From positions 130,517,035 through 130,581,034 of the forward strand of contig NC_062222.1 of assembly GCF_902686445.1 (NCBI RefSeq): a stretch of 64,000 nucleotides of DNA, given 5' to 3'. The translations under genes and the position numbers were made by a program. The notes under the pieces are model-generated. The model was not told where the DNA came from, did not search any database, and saw only the letters and a program-made list of their open reading frames with translations. How positions within the stretch are numbered: the stretch's first letter is position 1; each line of letters begins with the position of its first letter. This document shows positions 55,000-64,000 of the stretch, piece by piece. Source of the DNA: Sciurus carolinensis. Its lineage: Eukaryota; Chordata; Mammalia; Rodentia; Sciuridae.

Positions 55000-55675
55000 A
55001 TATTACTTTTAAAACAAAAACTGGGGTTGATTTCCGGATTATTCATTTACTCTATTTTCCTGCTATTGAATCATGTTGGTAGGTGCTCAGAGGAGCTGAC
55101 GCTGAGGTTACCCTCTGCACAGGTTACCTATCACTGCTTAGTGGCTTCAAATGGCAGTGCTTTGTTTTCCTGTGGAGCTGGGGCTGGGCAGCTCGTCTCT
55201 GTGCGCTCGTCCATGCCCCTGTGTTCAGCTGGTGTGCTGACCGGAAGCTGCACCATCGAGTTTGATCACATGCGTTCTCACTTGGTAGGCTGCTGATGTC
55301 AGGGTCTCAGTCTCCTGTGCACGACTTCTCCCCTAGCAAGCTCCTTCAAGCTGATTTCCACAGTAGTCTCAGGAGTCCGAGATCAGCAAGACAGAGAAAA
55401 CCTTAATACACAAATACTTTTCTACTCTGTATTGTGTTTGTTAGTGTCGAAGTCCAGGTTGAAGAGAAGCCAGCGGGAAGACTGTCCTCTATTCTTGAAG
55501 GAAGGAACTGCAAAGACACGTGACAAAGGGTGTGCAGGTAGGAATGGGAAGGGCAGGTGGCTTTTTGTGCCATCCACCACAATTGAGAGTCTGCATGAAC
55601 ACTTACCTACCAGCCTCAGACCTGGTCTCAACACTGCCTAGCTTATCAAATCTCTAGATAACCCTGGTTCCTGGG
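55000..55675. other. Unclassified sequence
   Basis: The frames near 55027-55296 and 55432-55641 have no domain I recognise. Confidence 0.35.
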
Positions 55676-55679
55676 ATTA

Positions 55680-55960
55680 AATCCCAAATTTGTTAGCAAG
55701 GCATAGTCTGCTCCCTGTCTACCTCTGCAGGCTCACGTTGGCCATGTCCCATCACAGGAGCCCTGTGCTCCATTATGCATCCACACTAGCTTCTCTCTGC
55801 CCTGCCTTTGCCCACCAAAAAAAAGAAAAATGTGTATGGCAAGGGGTGCTTCTGCCACTTCCATGATTTTGCCTTTTGTTCATCCAGGAGTTAAAAACTT
55901 CCCTCCCATCCCTCTTTGCTTGCCCCCCCCACAGCAAATGTGGTCACTTTGCCTGATAAG
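55680..55960 (+). repeat. L2 fragment
   Basis: AAGGCATAGTCTGCTCCCTG and TACCTCTGCAGGCTCACGTT followed by ACACTAGCTTCTCTCTGCCC match the L2 'CCTGCCTACCTCTCCAGCCTCA' region. Confidence 0.5.
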
Positions 55961-56219
55961 AGTGAGGCATCCTTTGGACTCCTCACTTACAATCCTCAAG
56001 AAACATGTCTCTGGCCTCTTGGGTCTTCAGCTCTGGGGGAGAAGCCTCTCTTGCTGTTGAGGTGTGCGCACCAGGCAGGTGCTTTCTCTGGGAGGAATCA
56101 CAATGGAGTCACTTTTCCTGGGGATGAGTTTAAAATAGGACGGAATTTATAATGATGAGATTCGTGGCGAGGTTATCATTTGTTCCAAACGATAGTAAGT
56201 AAACTAGCTATGTAGGCTA

Positions 56220-56360
56220 TGTCGGTCTTCATAACTCCTGAGGAAGGCACCGTTATGTTACCATCCATCTTAGAGATGAGGACCCTAGAGCACAGAAACG
56301 CTCAGGAACTTGCCAATGTGAAACTAGGAAGAGCAGAAATAGACTTCAAGGCCAGGCACA
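56220..56360 (-). repeat. MIR relic, antisense
   Basis: ATCCATCTTAGAGATGAGGA, CAGAAACGCTCAGGAACTTG and AATGTGAAACTAGGAAGAGC are in MIR reverse order. Confidence 0.65.
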
Positions 56361-57955
56361 CCCACTACCTGTGTCTTGGAACTGAGATGAAAAGAGAATT
56401 TCTTCCTGATATTTTAGAAAATGCTTTGAGAGCCACAGGGCTTTGCTCTACGCTGGTATCACATACAGAGCAGCAGGGCTTGGGCTGATCCAGGGGGGCC
56501 AGGGGGGCCTGCTTCCAGCTTGGCTCCTTGGACTACCATTTCTGTGTTTGGAGAATGAAAGACAGAGGCAGTTGAGCGTGGGGAAAGGGTGTGGGCTGTG
56601 TGGTCATGCCAGGTCCAAGATCAAGCACCACGTACTGTGTGTGCTGGGCAGGGCGTATCTGTTTCTTTTTTCCACATTGAAAGTGGGCAAATAAAACCTT
56701 CTGATAACTGAAACTGTTGCAGGCAGGGACTGGGTTATATAGGGGAAAGTCTCAGGGGCACTTGGTAGGCTCCCAGGCCAGCTCCCGTGACAAGCTTGGG
56801 TCCTGCAGGTGAGGCTGTTCCTGGAGCTCCCGCCTCCCTCTCCTGAGGGCCTTTATTCCCACTGGCATCCCAATCCAAGCAGCCCTCGGGATCTGTGGCT
56901 GTGTTTGTGACACGTGGCCCCTGGCCGCCACAGTGCGTCTGCGTTCTTCTGGGACTCCGTGTGAACAGTCACTCTTCCCAGGGGCTACGGGGTTTCTGTG
57001 CTCTCTCCTGTCCATCCTCTGAGGCCTCAGGTCTCGGGGGAGCCCTAGTAATGCTATCACACCTCCCTGGTTTCCCCTTCTGGGGCTTTTCCTGAAGGGA
57101 AGCACTACACACGTGGGGAGAAATTAGCCCGCCTCGTTCAAGTCAGTCAGGAATCCAGTATGCACCCGTACACAGATTGAGGACAGTTCTGAGTTAAATC
57201 TGGTAAAGTGGAGGTGAAGCAGGCGGACCTTGTCTCCCCCATATTTAAACACTGGGACTCATGGACTGAAGCATGCATGAAAAGGAAGGATGCTAAGAAT
57301 ATTCACCCAGCCAAACAGGTGCAGTGGGAAGAGGGAGAATGACCGGACAAGCCTGCCCTAGCGCTCAGTTCCTGTGGGACAGTTGCTAAAGAAGAGATGG
57401 CCCATGGAGATCCTCCTACAGGCCACAGCCACCCGCCCTCCTGTAGATGTGGCCTTTGGATGCATGGACTCTGATCCGTCAGCCTAACAAGACCCGCCCC
57501 TGAGGGAGGGCTTCAGGAAGAACAGCTGGAGAGAGGTAGGCCTGGGGTGAGAAATCATTGCTCACATTTGAGGAAAAAGCTGGAGAAGTCTCCCCAGCAA
57601 CCTGTTCATTCCCTTTGCAAACAGCCAACTACTTCCCTTTCAAAAAATTCCCAGGCTATCAAGCTGGAAAGAATCAGTGAGGACCTCCAGTATTCCAGCA
57701 CTTCTTTTAGATGAATAGTAACCTTTCAGGAAGAGGAAAGGACTCTGCCGAGTACAAGCATTTCAGGGATCCGGTTCCTGAGTAGCCTCTGCAATACCCA
57801 CCTCTGATCTTGAAACACTCTTGTAAGTTTTCCCTCTATCCACTTTCTCTTCTTCCCTCCTATCCCTGTTACACATTCTTCCTTTCAACCAATCCTAATG
57901 TATAAACAACCTATTTCTGGAAAGGATTTATTCAGGTACCCTGAAAACTATCAAA
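56361..57955. other. Unique-looking sequence
   Basis: Relatively GC-rich between 56450 and 57060, with open frames of up to 117 codons that show no domain. A GGGGGGCCAGGGGGGCC word lies at 56493-56510. Confidence 0.4.
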
Positions 57956-57959
57956 AGGG

Positions 57960-58490
57960 CAACACATTCCTTGGCATATGTCAACCGAAGTGTGCATGTC
58001 CATCAAGATGATTGTGCACAAATGTTCACCTCGGTTACACCCTTAATACTCCCCAAACAGATACAATCCATGGGCCTATCCACACAAGCATGGAGGGGAA
58101 GATGGCGATATATATGCACAACAGTATATTGCTGTATATACTATACAGCAATGAAATGATAAACTACTGGTTTAAACAAACAACAGTGACAAAAACAAAT
58201 GGTACATTAAAACATGGAAGCATGTCAAAGACATTAAATAAAAGAAGGAGGATTCTATACTCTATGTTTCAATTGATATGGCATTCAAGAATGCTCAGAA
58301 ACAATCCATGGTGTTAGAAGTGAGAGTGTGGGTTGGGAGCTATTGACTGCAAGCGAGGCACCAGTAAAGCTTATGGTGATATGTAAAAAACTGTGTCTTG
58401 TTCTGGGTGGTGATTATATGGGTAGGTGTATGAAAACATCTGTTGGGCTGTGTACTTCACAGCATATAATGATATCCATATTTTAAAAGA
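57960..58490 (+). repeat. Ancient L1 3' end (L1M-like), sense
   Basis: A degraded ORF2 end is followed by CTTGTTCTGGGTGGTGATTA, TATGGGTAGGTGTATGAAAA and GGGCTGTGTACTTCACAGCA, the L1M 3' UTR layout. Confidence 0.65.
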
Positions 58491-58794
58491 TTTTTAAAGG
58501 AACAGTGGAACAGCTAAAATTATACCAAAAGGCACAGAGATAAACATATACAAACTCTAGACTAATAGTGTCATATAATTGATTCTCAATTTAATTTTGA
58601 GGTATTGCCAATGAAAATATTCCTAGTAATTTGTTGTCCCAATTTTTAAAATAACAAATCATCAGGAGAGAGATGGATTTAGGAGAGTTTTTTTCTTCTA
58701 GATATCAATTTTCATGTAGTTTTTGAAAATAAAAGACATTGAACCATGTAATGAAGAAAACCTCTGGCACTAATGCAATAAAAATGTTGGAATA

Positions 58795-58998
58795 AGCTGG
58801 GCATGGTGGCGCATTCCCGTGATCACAGCAGCTCAGGAGGCTGAGGCAGGAGGATCTCCAGTTCAAAGCCAGCCTCAGCAAAAAGGAGGCACTAAGCAAC
58901 TCAGTGAGACCCTGTCTTTAAATAAAAAATACACAATAGGACTGGGGATGTGGCTCAGTTGTCGAGTGCCCCTGAGTAACCAACCCCCACAAAAAATT
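58795..58998 (+). mobile_element. B1-dID dimeric SINE, sense
   Basis: The B1-like half begins AGCTGGGCATGGTGGCGCAT and contains GGAGGCTGAGGCAGGAGGAT and GTGAGACCCTGTCTTTAAAT. An A-rich linker leads to the ID-like half, GGACTGGGGATGTGGCTCAG, and a tail. This is the clearest example in the window of the fused 7SL plus tRNA structure. Confidence 0.9.
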
Positions 58999-59164
58999 TA
59001 TATATATAAACTATTGTATCGCATCTAATATACATTAATCATATATTTCTTCTGATCTTTCAAAAAGCAGACATTATGGCAAAATGTAACGAATGTTTTC
59101 CCAGAGGAGAAGCAGCTAACTAGTGATCTCCGTGCACACCCAGTTACCTAACTCTCCAGAGCAG

Positions 59165-59326
59165 TCTGGCCTAACACTGTCCACTGTAGCACCTGCAAGA
59201 AGTGACTAGGGACCTTGTTAAGATGATGATTCTGATTTGGCAAGTCAGGGTGGGGGCTGGCTTTTTGTCTTTCTAGCAAATTCCAGGGGGATGCTATCGT
59301 TGCCACAATAAGGACCACACTTTGAG
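59165..59326 (+). mobile_element. MER5A-like hAT relic
   Basis: GACTAGGGACCTTGTTAAGA, ATTCTGATTTGGCAAGTCAG, GGGGGATGCTATCGTTGCC and GGACCACACTTTGAGTAACA correspond to MER5A in order. The left terminus is decayed. Confidence 0.75.
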
Positions 59327-59467
59327 TAACAAGGGCTTAGACCATTCAGGAAGTTTTTATCTATGGTTTGTGTTATTTGTACAGAGATTACTCTTTAACC
59401 ATCAGATTTCTGGTGGTTCCCTTTCCATAAAAGAAGGGGCCCAGATACAGCTGTCTGGTTTTCTAAA

Positions 59468-59497
59468 TTTTTATTTATTTATTTATTTATTTATTTT
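59468..59497. repeat. (TTTA)n microsatellite
   Basis: Seven consecutive TTTA units. Confidence 0.92.
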
Positions 59498-59799
59498 GAA
59501 CAATTCTCCAGCAAATGACCACTTGTGCTAAATATTTGGAACCACCAACTTAGAGAAATTGCCTGTGGCACACCCCTTAGACTGTTATTCTCCAAGAGGA
59601 TAGTTTTACCGTCAGTTTCATACGTGTAGGAGAGAAGAGGGAAGGAACAATCACATTTCTAATGTCTCTAAGACATCAGGCAATTATTGGATGTGCAATT
59701 TACCTTAGTTCACTTAATCTTCATGTATATCCTCTGAGATGGATGGTATTGTCAATATCTTAGAATGGAAAGTAATAGGCGTTCATCACTGAGCACCAA

Positions 59800-59965
59800 T
59801 GGAATCCCAGACATTGTGTTAAATGTTTTAAAAGCAGCATCCCAAAGAATAGCCCCACAAAATAGGCTCTACTACTATTGTCTGCATGTCACAGTTGAAG
59901 AGCTGACGTACGTCTCAGAGAGGGTGGACTGCTGCTGAGATCCAGCTTTAACTGCTTGCACATAG
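59800..59965 (-). repeat. MIR-like relic, antisense
   Basis: CCCAGACATTGTGTTAAATG, CTACTACTATTGTCTGCATG and GTCACAGTTGAAGAGCTGAC fit MIR reversed, with decay. Confidence 0.55.
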
Positions 59966-60640
59966 GACTCCTCTAAATCCACACCCCACAGGAAACAGCA
60001 AGGCCAGGGTACAAATGGACCTTACGTCATATGGTGTCATGTCATGACAGGTGACGTTGTTATTGATTTTACTCAAGTTGGTCGATTGACACATCTCATT
60101 TTCCTTTCATTATTCTTAATCCATCTTTTAATTATTTTGCCTTGAGGAGTACCTCAGAAGGGACTCAGACTACAATTGTTGACATCTGTATAGTATTTTA
60201 CAGTTCACAGATGGTGTACCAAATTCATGTGCTGATTTGACTACTTGTATCCACAACTATGCTGGAGAAAATAATTGATGTATCTGGGGTTCACATTCTA
60301 ACCTTCTTATTCCAAATCTGTGAGCTTCCACTTTCGCCCTGATTTCCAAGGGGGAACAGAGCCGAAGGCAGCATGGTTGGTGGGAGATCCCCATCCCGGG
60401 AACTGCCGTGCTAGGTTGAGGTCCTGCCCCACTGGTGGCATAGGGCAATTTGCTGTCTCTCTGTGGACTGTAAGATCCTAACGTGACCAGTTATTTGTTA
60501 GATAGTATTGATTTGTTTTTATCAAAACTTTCTTTAAAACAAATCTTACAACAGACCAATGGCTCATGAAGCAAGTCTGACAGCAGGAACGTTAGAATCA
60601 GAGCACCAGAAACATGCCTTCTCTTCACAGGCAGCATGGA
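59966..60640. other. Unique-looking sequence
   Basis: No recognised family. Confidence 0.4.
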
Positions 60641-60644
60641 TACT

Positions 60645-60725
60645 GCGTCTGTGTTGCTCACTGAGCACTACACCAGTGTCCAGTGTGTAGTAGTTGCTTG
60701 TTACAAGCCTGCTCGATGAATAGAA
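60645..60725 (+). repeat. L2 3' end fragment
   Basis: CTACACCAGTGTCCAGTGTG followed by TAGTAGTTGCTTGTTACAAG resembles the L2 terminal block ('AGTGCCTGGCACATAGTAGG'). Confidence 0.5.
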
Positions 60726-60729
60726 CCCC

Positions 60730-61950
60730 TCATGGGTGCCTTGGGGTGTGGTGTAGACACTATCGGATCAAGGTGTCTTAAGCTTCCCTGTGGTTTAAGA
60801 TGTCACATTTCTGAGAAACTAAAACCTTTGCTTGAGTTCAGGCCACAAGCGGAAGTTTACCTGTTCTGTCCGTTCCGCGTTGAAGCCCTTACTGGTCAAT
60901 CTGTTTATTTTGTTCCCTTCAGCCCTCACCTGGTCCTTATTCTGATAATTAGGGTACTTTAGCACCTCATTGTGCTTTAGAATTTGGCCATGTAATGCTT
61001 GACCACATGGGACTAGCTGATTAAAAGTATTTTTCTATCACAGATGCAGTGTGATGGGAATCTTTGGCTTAGTTCATGAGTCTTGTGTTAAGGGGAACAT
61101 GATTGAAATGAGTTCATGTGAAACAGTGTTTCCAAAGTACATGGTTGTGGCCACTAGCAGGTTCTAAAAGAAATTTGTGAGTCATAACTGGCATCTAGAA
61201 TAAATTTTAAAAAAAATAGAAAAGAAAACATGCTATAAATATGCAGGTGTGTAGTATTTCTGTATACATGTATACATACACATTTGTGCATAGAACATAT
61301 GTATGCACATGTGTGTAAGTATATGTGTTGTATAAATACTGGGCCATCATGGAAAATGCACTTTTTAGTGGGGTGATAATATAAGAAGTTTGAGAACCAT
61401 TGTTTTAGAAGACACAACCCAAACAGTGTAAGATTCTCACCTCTATTTTTTGTGTCTTATGCTGCCTCTTATTCAAAGAGCACACCCAGACACAAAGTTA
61501 TGCCTAAATATAAATATTACAATGAAGCATGTGAAATTTTACTTTGAATATTTGGTGATATAAAGTTATATAGAAACAATTAGATTCCTTCTACATCACT
61601 CCGGAGGGCTGGGTCAAATGATGGAAATCAAGAGAACTCGTCTTCTTCACAGAAGAATGGGTGTCTTATTGTTCCTTCTTTTATGCAAATGCATCTCAAG
61701 ATGAATGTTTTGCAAATATTATTTTGGTTTGAAGATTTGGGCAATGCCTAATGTTCCTTCCAGTTTTCTAGGGGTTGTAGGAAAATACCATTTGCCAGGT
61801 GGGCGAGGTGAAAAGGAGTCTTGCATATCTGTTAGATGACTGGATGCCAGGAGTGTGTGTATCCAAACTTATGTTGTGACCTGTTGGGGCTGTAGAATCA
61901 GGAGGGGCAAAGTCTCCTAAAGCAAATATGGAGATGTTTGAGTTGTATCA
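60730..61950. other. Unique-looking sequence, small possible hAT end
   Basis: AAGTTTGAGAACCATTG at 61385-61401 resembles a MER5/MER20-type terminal inverted repeat, but the body to its left is not recognisable. An alternating CATGTATACATACAC region lies near 61265-61325. Confidence 0.35.
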
Positions 61951-61954
61951 CGAG

Positions 61955-62170
61955 GCAGTGAAGTGCTGTTGAAGGATTTAAGTCCTGGGCCAAGGCCTGG
62001 TGAGGTAAGTATTTGGAAAGTCTGGCTTGGTGGAGGGTGGGGTAGAAGTGGTTGCTACAGCCCCGTGACAACTGGAGGGCCATGAGTGAGGGGTGGGACA
62101 TGAGCTCACACTCCAGAGGAACCCAAGAGATAGACTAGAGGACCTGAGATATGAGTGGACATGGGAACAA
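61955..62170 (-). repeat. L2-like fragment, antisense
   Basis: GTTGAAGGATTTAAGTCCTG and GGTAGAAGTGGTTGCTACAG are in the order of the antisense L2 segment ('GGAGGGTTTTAAGCAGGG ... GGCTATTGCAG'). Confidence 0.45.
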
Positions 62171-62279
62171 GGAAGAAGAAAAGAGATGAGGCAGCCTGGT
62201 TCAAGTTCACATCTGTCTGGAGTCAGACAGAAAATTCCACATCCTTCCAGTACCACCTCTGGCTTCTCTGTCTTAGGAA

Positions 62280-62370
62280 AGTAATGCTTCAGGTCTTTCA
62301 TCTGTAAAGACAGCATTACCTCATAGGGCTGATATGAGAATGTCATAGTGAAGGCATGTAAGTGCTCCTA
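62280..62370 (+). repeat. MIR fragment
   Basis: GGTCTTTCATCTGTAAAGAC, TACCTCATAGGGCTGATATG and GGCATGTAAGTGCTCC are the MIR 3' half. Confidence 0.6.
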
Positions 62371-63520
62371 CGCTGTTTTTATGTTGTGCCGTGGAGCTGA
62401 ACACAAGGCTTCTTTCCAGCTTGTGGACTTGATCACCCTCATACAACCCTCCCACCATGTCCATCATGCTTCCAGTTAAAGATGGGGGTTTAAGAAGGCA
62501 AGCGAGGCACAGTACCTGGTCAGAACAACCTTTAAGAATTCTCTTCACAAGGCTTGACTTTGTGTACATGTACTGAAAATTATGCAAAAACCAATACAGA
62601 AATTGTTTGGCACTTTAACTGTTAGAATTTGCTCCACTCTTGACATTATTTTTTATTGTCACACACAGATTTAAATTCCAAATGTGAAGACAAACTAATT
62701 CTGAACTTCTAAAAATAAGGAAACCAATCATTGGTTAGCTTGAAGTCACATCTATCTGTTCCAAACACTTCACTTTCAAATAAGATTTCTCCCACCCCTG
62801 TTCTTCTCTAAACCAAAGGCCCTAAGTTTGAGCTGTGTGGCATAAATAAACAAAACAGAATGCAGATTCCTCCAAAGGCTGTTTGGTAAAAATGATAAAG
62901 GAAGATCTTAATTATACAGGTGTGTTCATGTACAGGGATCCCAAAGCAGAAAAGAGAAATTGACTCATTATTTATTTAACTAATTTTTAATGGTTGTTAA
63001 AGTTAGTGTGTCTTTTCAATATTCATTACCTTTATATTGGCTAGTCTGGAGAGAAAAGACCCATGTCCACCTGTGTGTAGAGAAATGTGTGGAAGGAATC
63101 ACACCAATTCTGACCTACATTTTGCATCTCCACTGCTAGGGCCTAATCATATTTCAGAATACAGCACAGCTTGATAAACCATAATGCTCCTGGACTTTGG
63201 TTGCTAAATTCCATCTTTCACATTACAATAGATGGTTCCAAAAGGCAGCTCGTCTCAAATAACGTTCCAGGTTGCAGATGGTGGTGAAAAGCCTGGTTTA
63301 ACCAGGGGGACACATACACAACCCAGTACAGGACACTGGACCTTTCACACCTAGCCCTGGGCCAATACTCTCAACCCAATGTCTATTTCAAGAAGATTGT
63401 GATCTGCCTGTACAGCTCCCATCCATCTGAGTCTTCCGTATATTGGATCTTCTTCTAGGACACCTTCTCTTCTCTTCAGAATCAGGAAAACTCACTCATT
63501 TTCAAGACACAGCTTCAATG
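62371..63520. other. Unique-looking sequence
   Basis: Nothing recognised before the pseudogene tail. Confidence 0.4.
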
Positions 63521-64000
63521 TTTTCTTTTTCTTTTTTTAAAGACACATTTATTCGGCATCATGATAAGACTACTACATTTAGCAATCAACAACATAAATC
63601 CAAAGAAAAAGGTCTACTCTATGTTGGAATGCTTCACGCTTTCCACAGAACAGAAACTAAAATAACCTGTCATATAATTAGTTGTAAATACAGTCCTTGA
63701 GCTTTTTTCCCCCATACACATGAGTATTGTCTAAACCATGACTTTGTAGCAGCTGGGCTCTGCCACCACTGTGCTTGGCTGAGTTCAGAAATCGGTTGCA
63801 ACCTTTAGGTTCCCTGTCACTTCTCTGGTTCTCCTCTCCTGATGAGCTTTGCTTCCTGGCAGTATTAAAACCTTCTGTCATGTCATAGTTACTGCCATTG
63901 CTGAAACTGCTGTAGCCACCTGGGTTTCATGGTTTGGCCAAGTATTGTCCTCTACCACCATGAGGTCCAGAGCTTCTGTCTTCAAAGCTTCCATCCTTCA
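63521..64000 (-). pseudogene. HNRNPA1P: HNRNPA1 processed pseudogene (3' end; runs off the window)
   Basis: Read on the minus strand, the stretch gives the glycine-rich C-terminus and the 3' UTR of HNRNPA1 mRNA, an RNA-binding protein of splicing and mRNA export. A GRGQYLAKP segment corresponds to the family's GGGQYFAKP. The following arginine codon CGA has become TGA (plus-strand TCA at 63927-63929), and a 1-base deletion shifts the frame just before the old stop (63865-63867). The 3' UTR continues with no intron to AATAAA (plus-strand TTTATT, 63548-63553) and an A-rich tail (63521-63538). Poly(A) tail plus lack of introns mark an L1-mediated retrocopy. Its 5' part and the second TSD lie beyond position 64000. 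It is non-coding as it stands. Confidence 0.88.

Noticed and set aside
61385..61401. Complete hAT element
   Set aside because: Only one terminus-like word is visible. The body and the other end are not recognisable.

Overview
This is mammalian nuclear DNA from a gene-poor region, and I found no intact host protein-coding gene in it. The short interspersed elements are fused 7SL-derived (B1-like) plus tRNA-Ala-derived (ID-like) dimers, the B1-dID type of squirrel-related rodents. They occur next to rodent-style MaLR LTRs, squirrel-like L1 copies and pan-mammalian MIR, L2, MER5A and MER20 relics. The best guess is a sciurid (ground squirrel or marmot type). The assignment rests on repeat content only.

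Layout. 0-12 kb: MIR relics, two antisense LTRs, two antisense B1-dID SINEs and an antisense L1 3' end. 12-16 kb: a 5'-truncated antisense L1 with a 14-bp target-site duplication (TSD), an antisense MaLR LTR, and an L1 with a 5' inversion of the twin-priming type. 16-25 kb: mostly unique sequence with L2, MIR and MLT1 relics, a candidate CTCF core and small tandem duplications. 25-31 kb: a cluster of LTRs, including a solo MaLR with a perfect 5-bp TSD and a younger LTR nested in an older one. 35-36 kb: a B1-dID SINE with a 10-bp TSD beside a solo class-I-like ERV LTR that keeps TATA and poly(A) signals. 38-39.4 kb: an ancient L1 that also looks inverted. 45 kb: a near-full-length MER20. 47.2-50.1 kb: the most informative element, an L1 that has lost most of ORF2 but keeps an uninterrupted 348-codon ORF1, a GC-rich 5' UTR and a 3' UTR. 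50-63 kb: scattered old repeats and unique sequence. The window ends inside a minus-strand HNRNPA1 processed pseudogene.

The only long open frames are L1-derived: ORF1 at 48266-49312 (minus) and the C-terminal part of ORF2 at 12293-13231 (minus). Nothing here forms an operon or a multi-gene system. The functional content is retrotransposon biology: an ORF1-only L1 derivative, a telomere-like tract in an L1 3' UTR lineage, two inversion events, and regulatory sequence carried by LTRs and MER20. Most LTRs and most L1 copies lie on the minus strand, which fits, but does not prove, a plus-strand transcription unit across the region. Family names are given from remembered consensus features; no database search was run.
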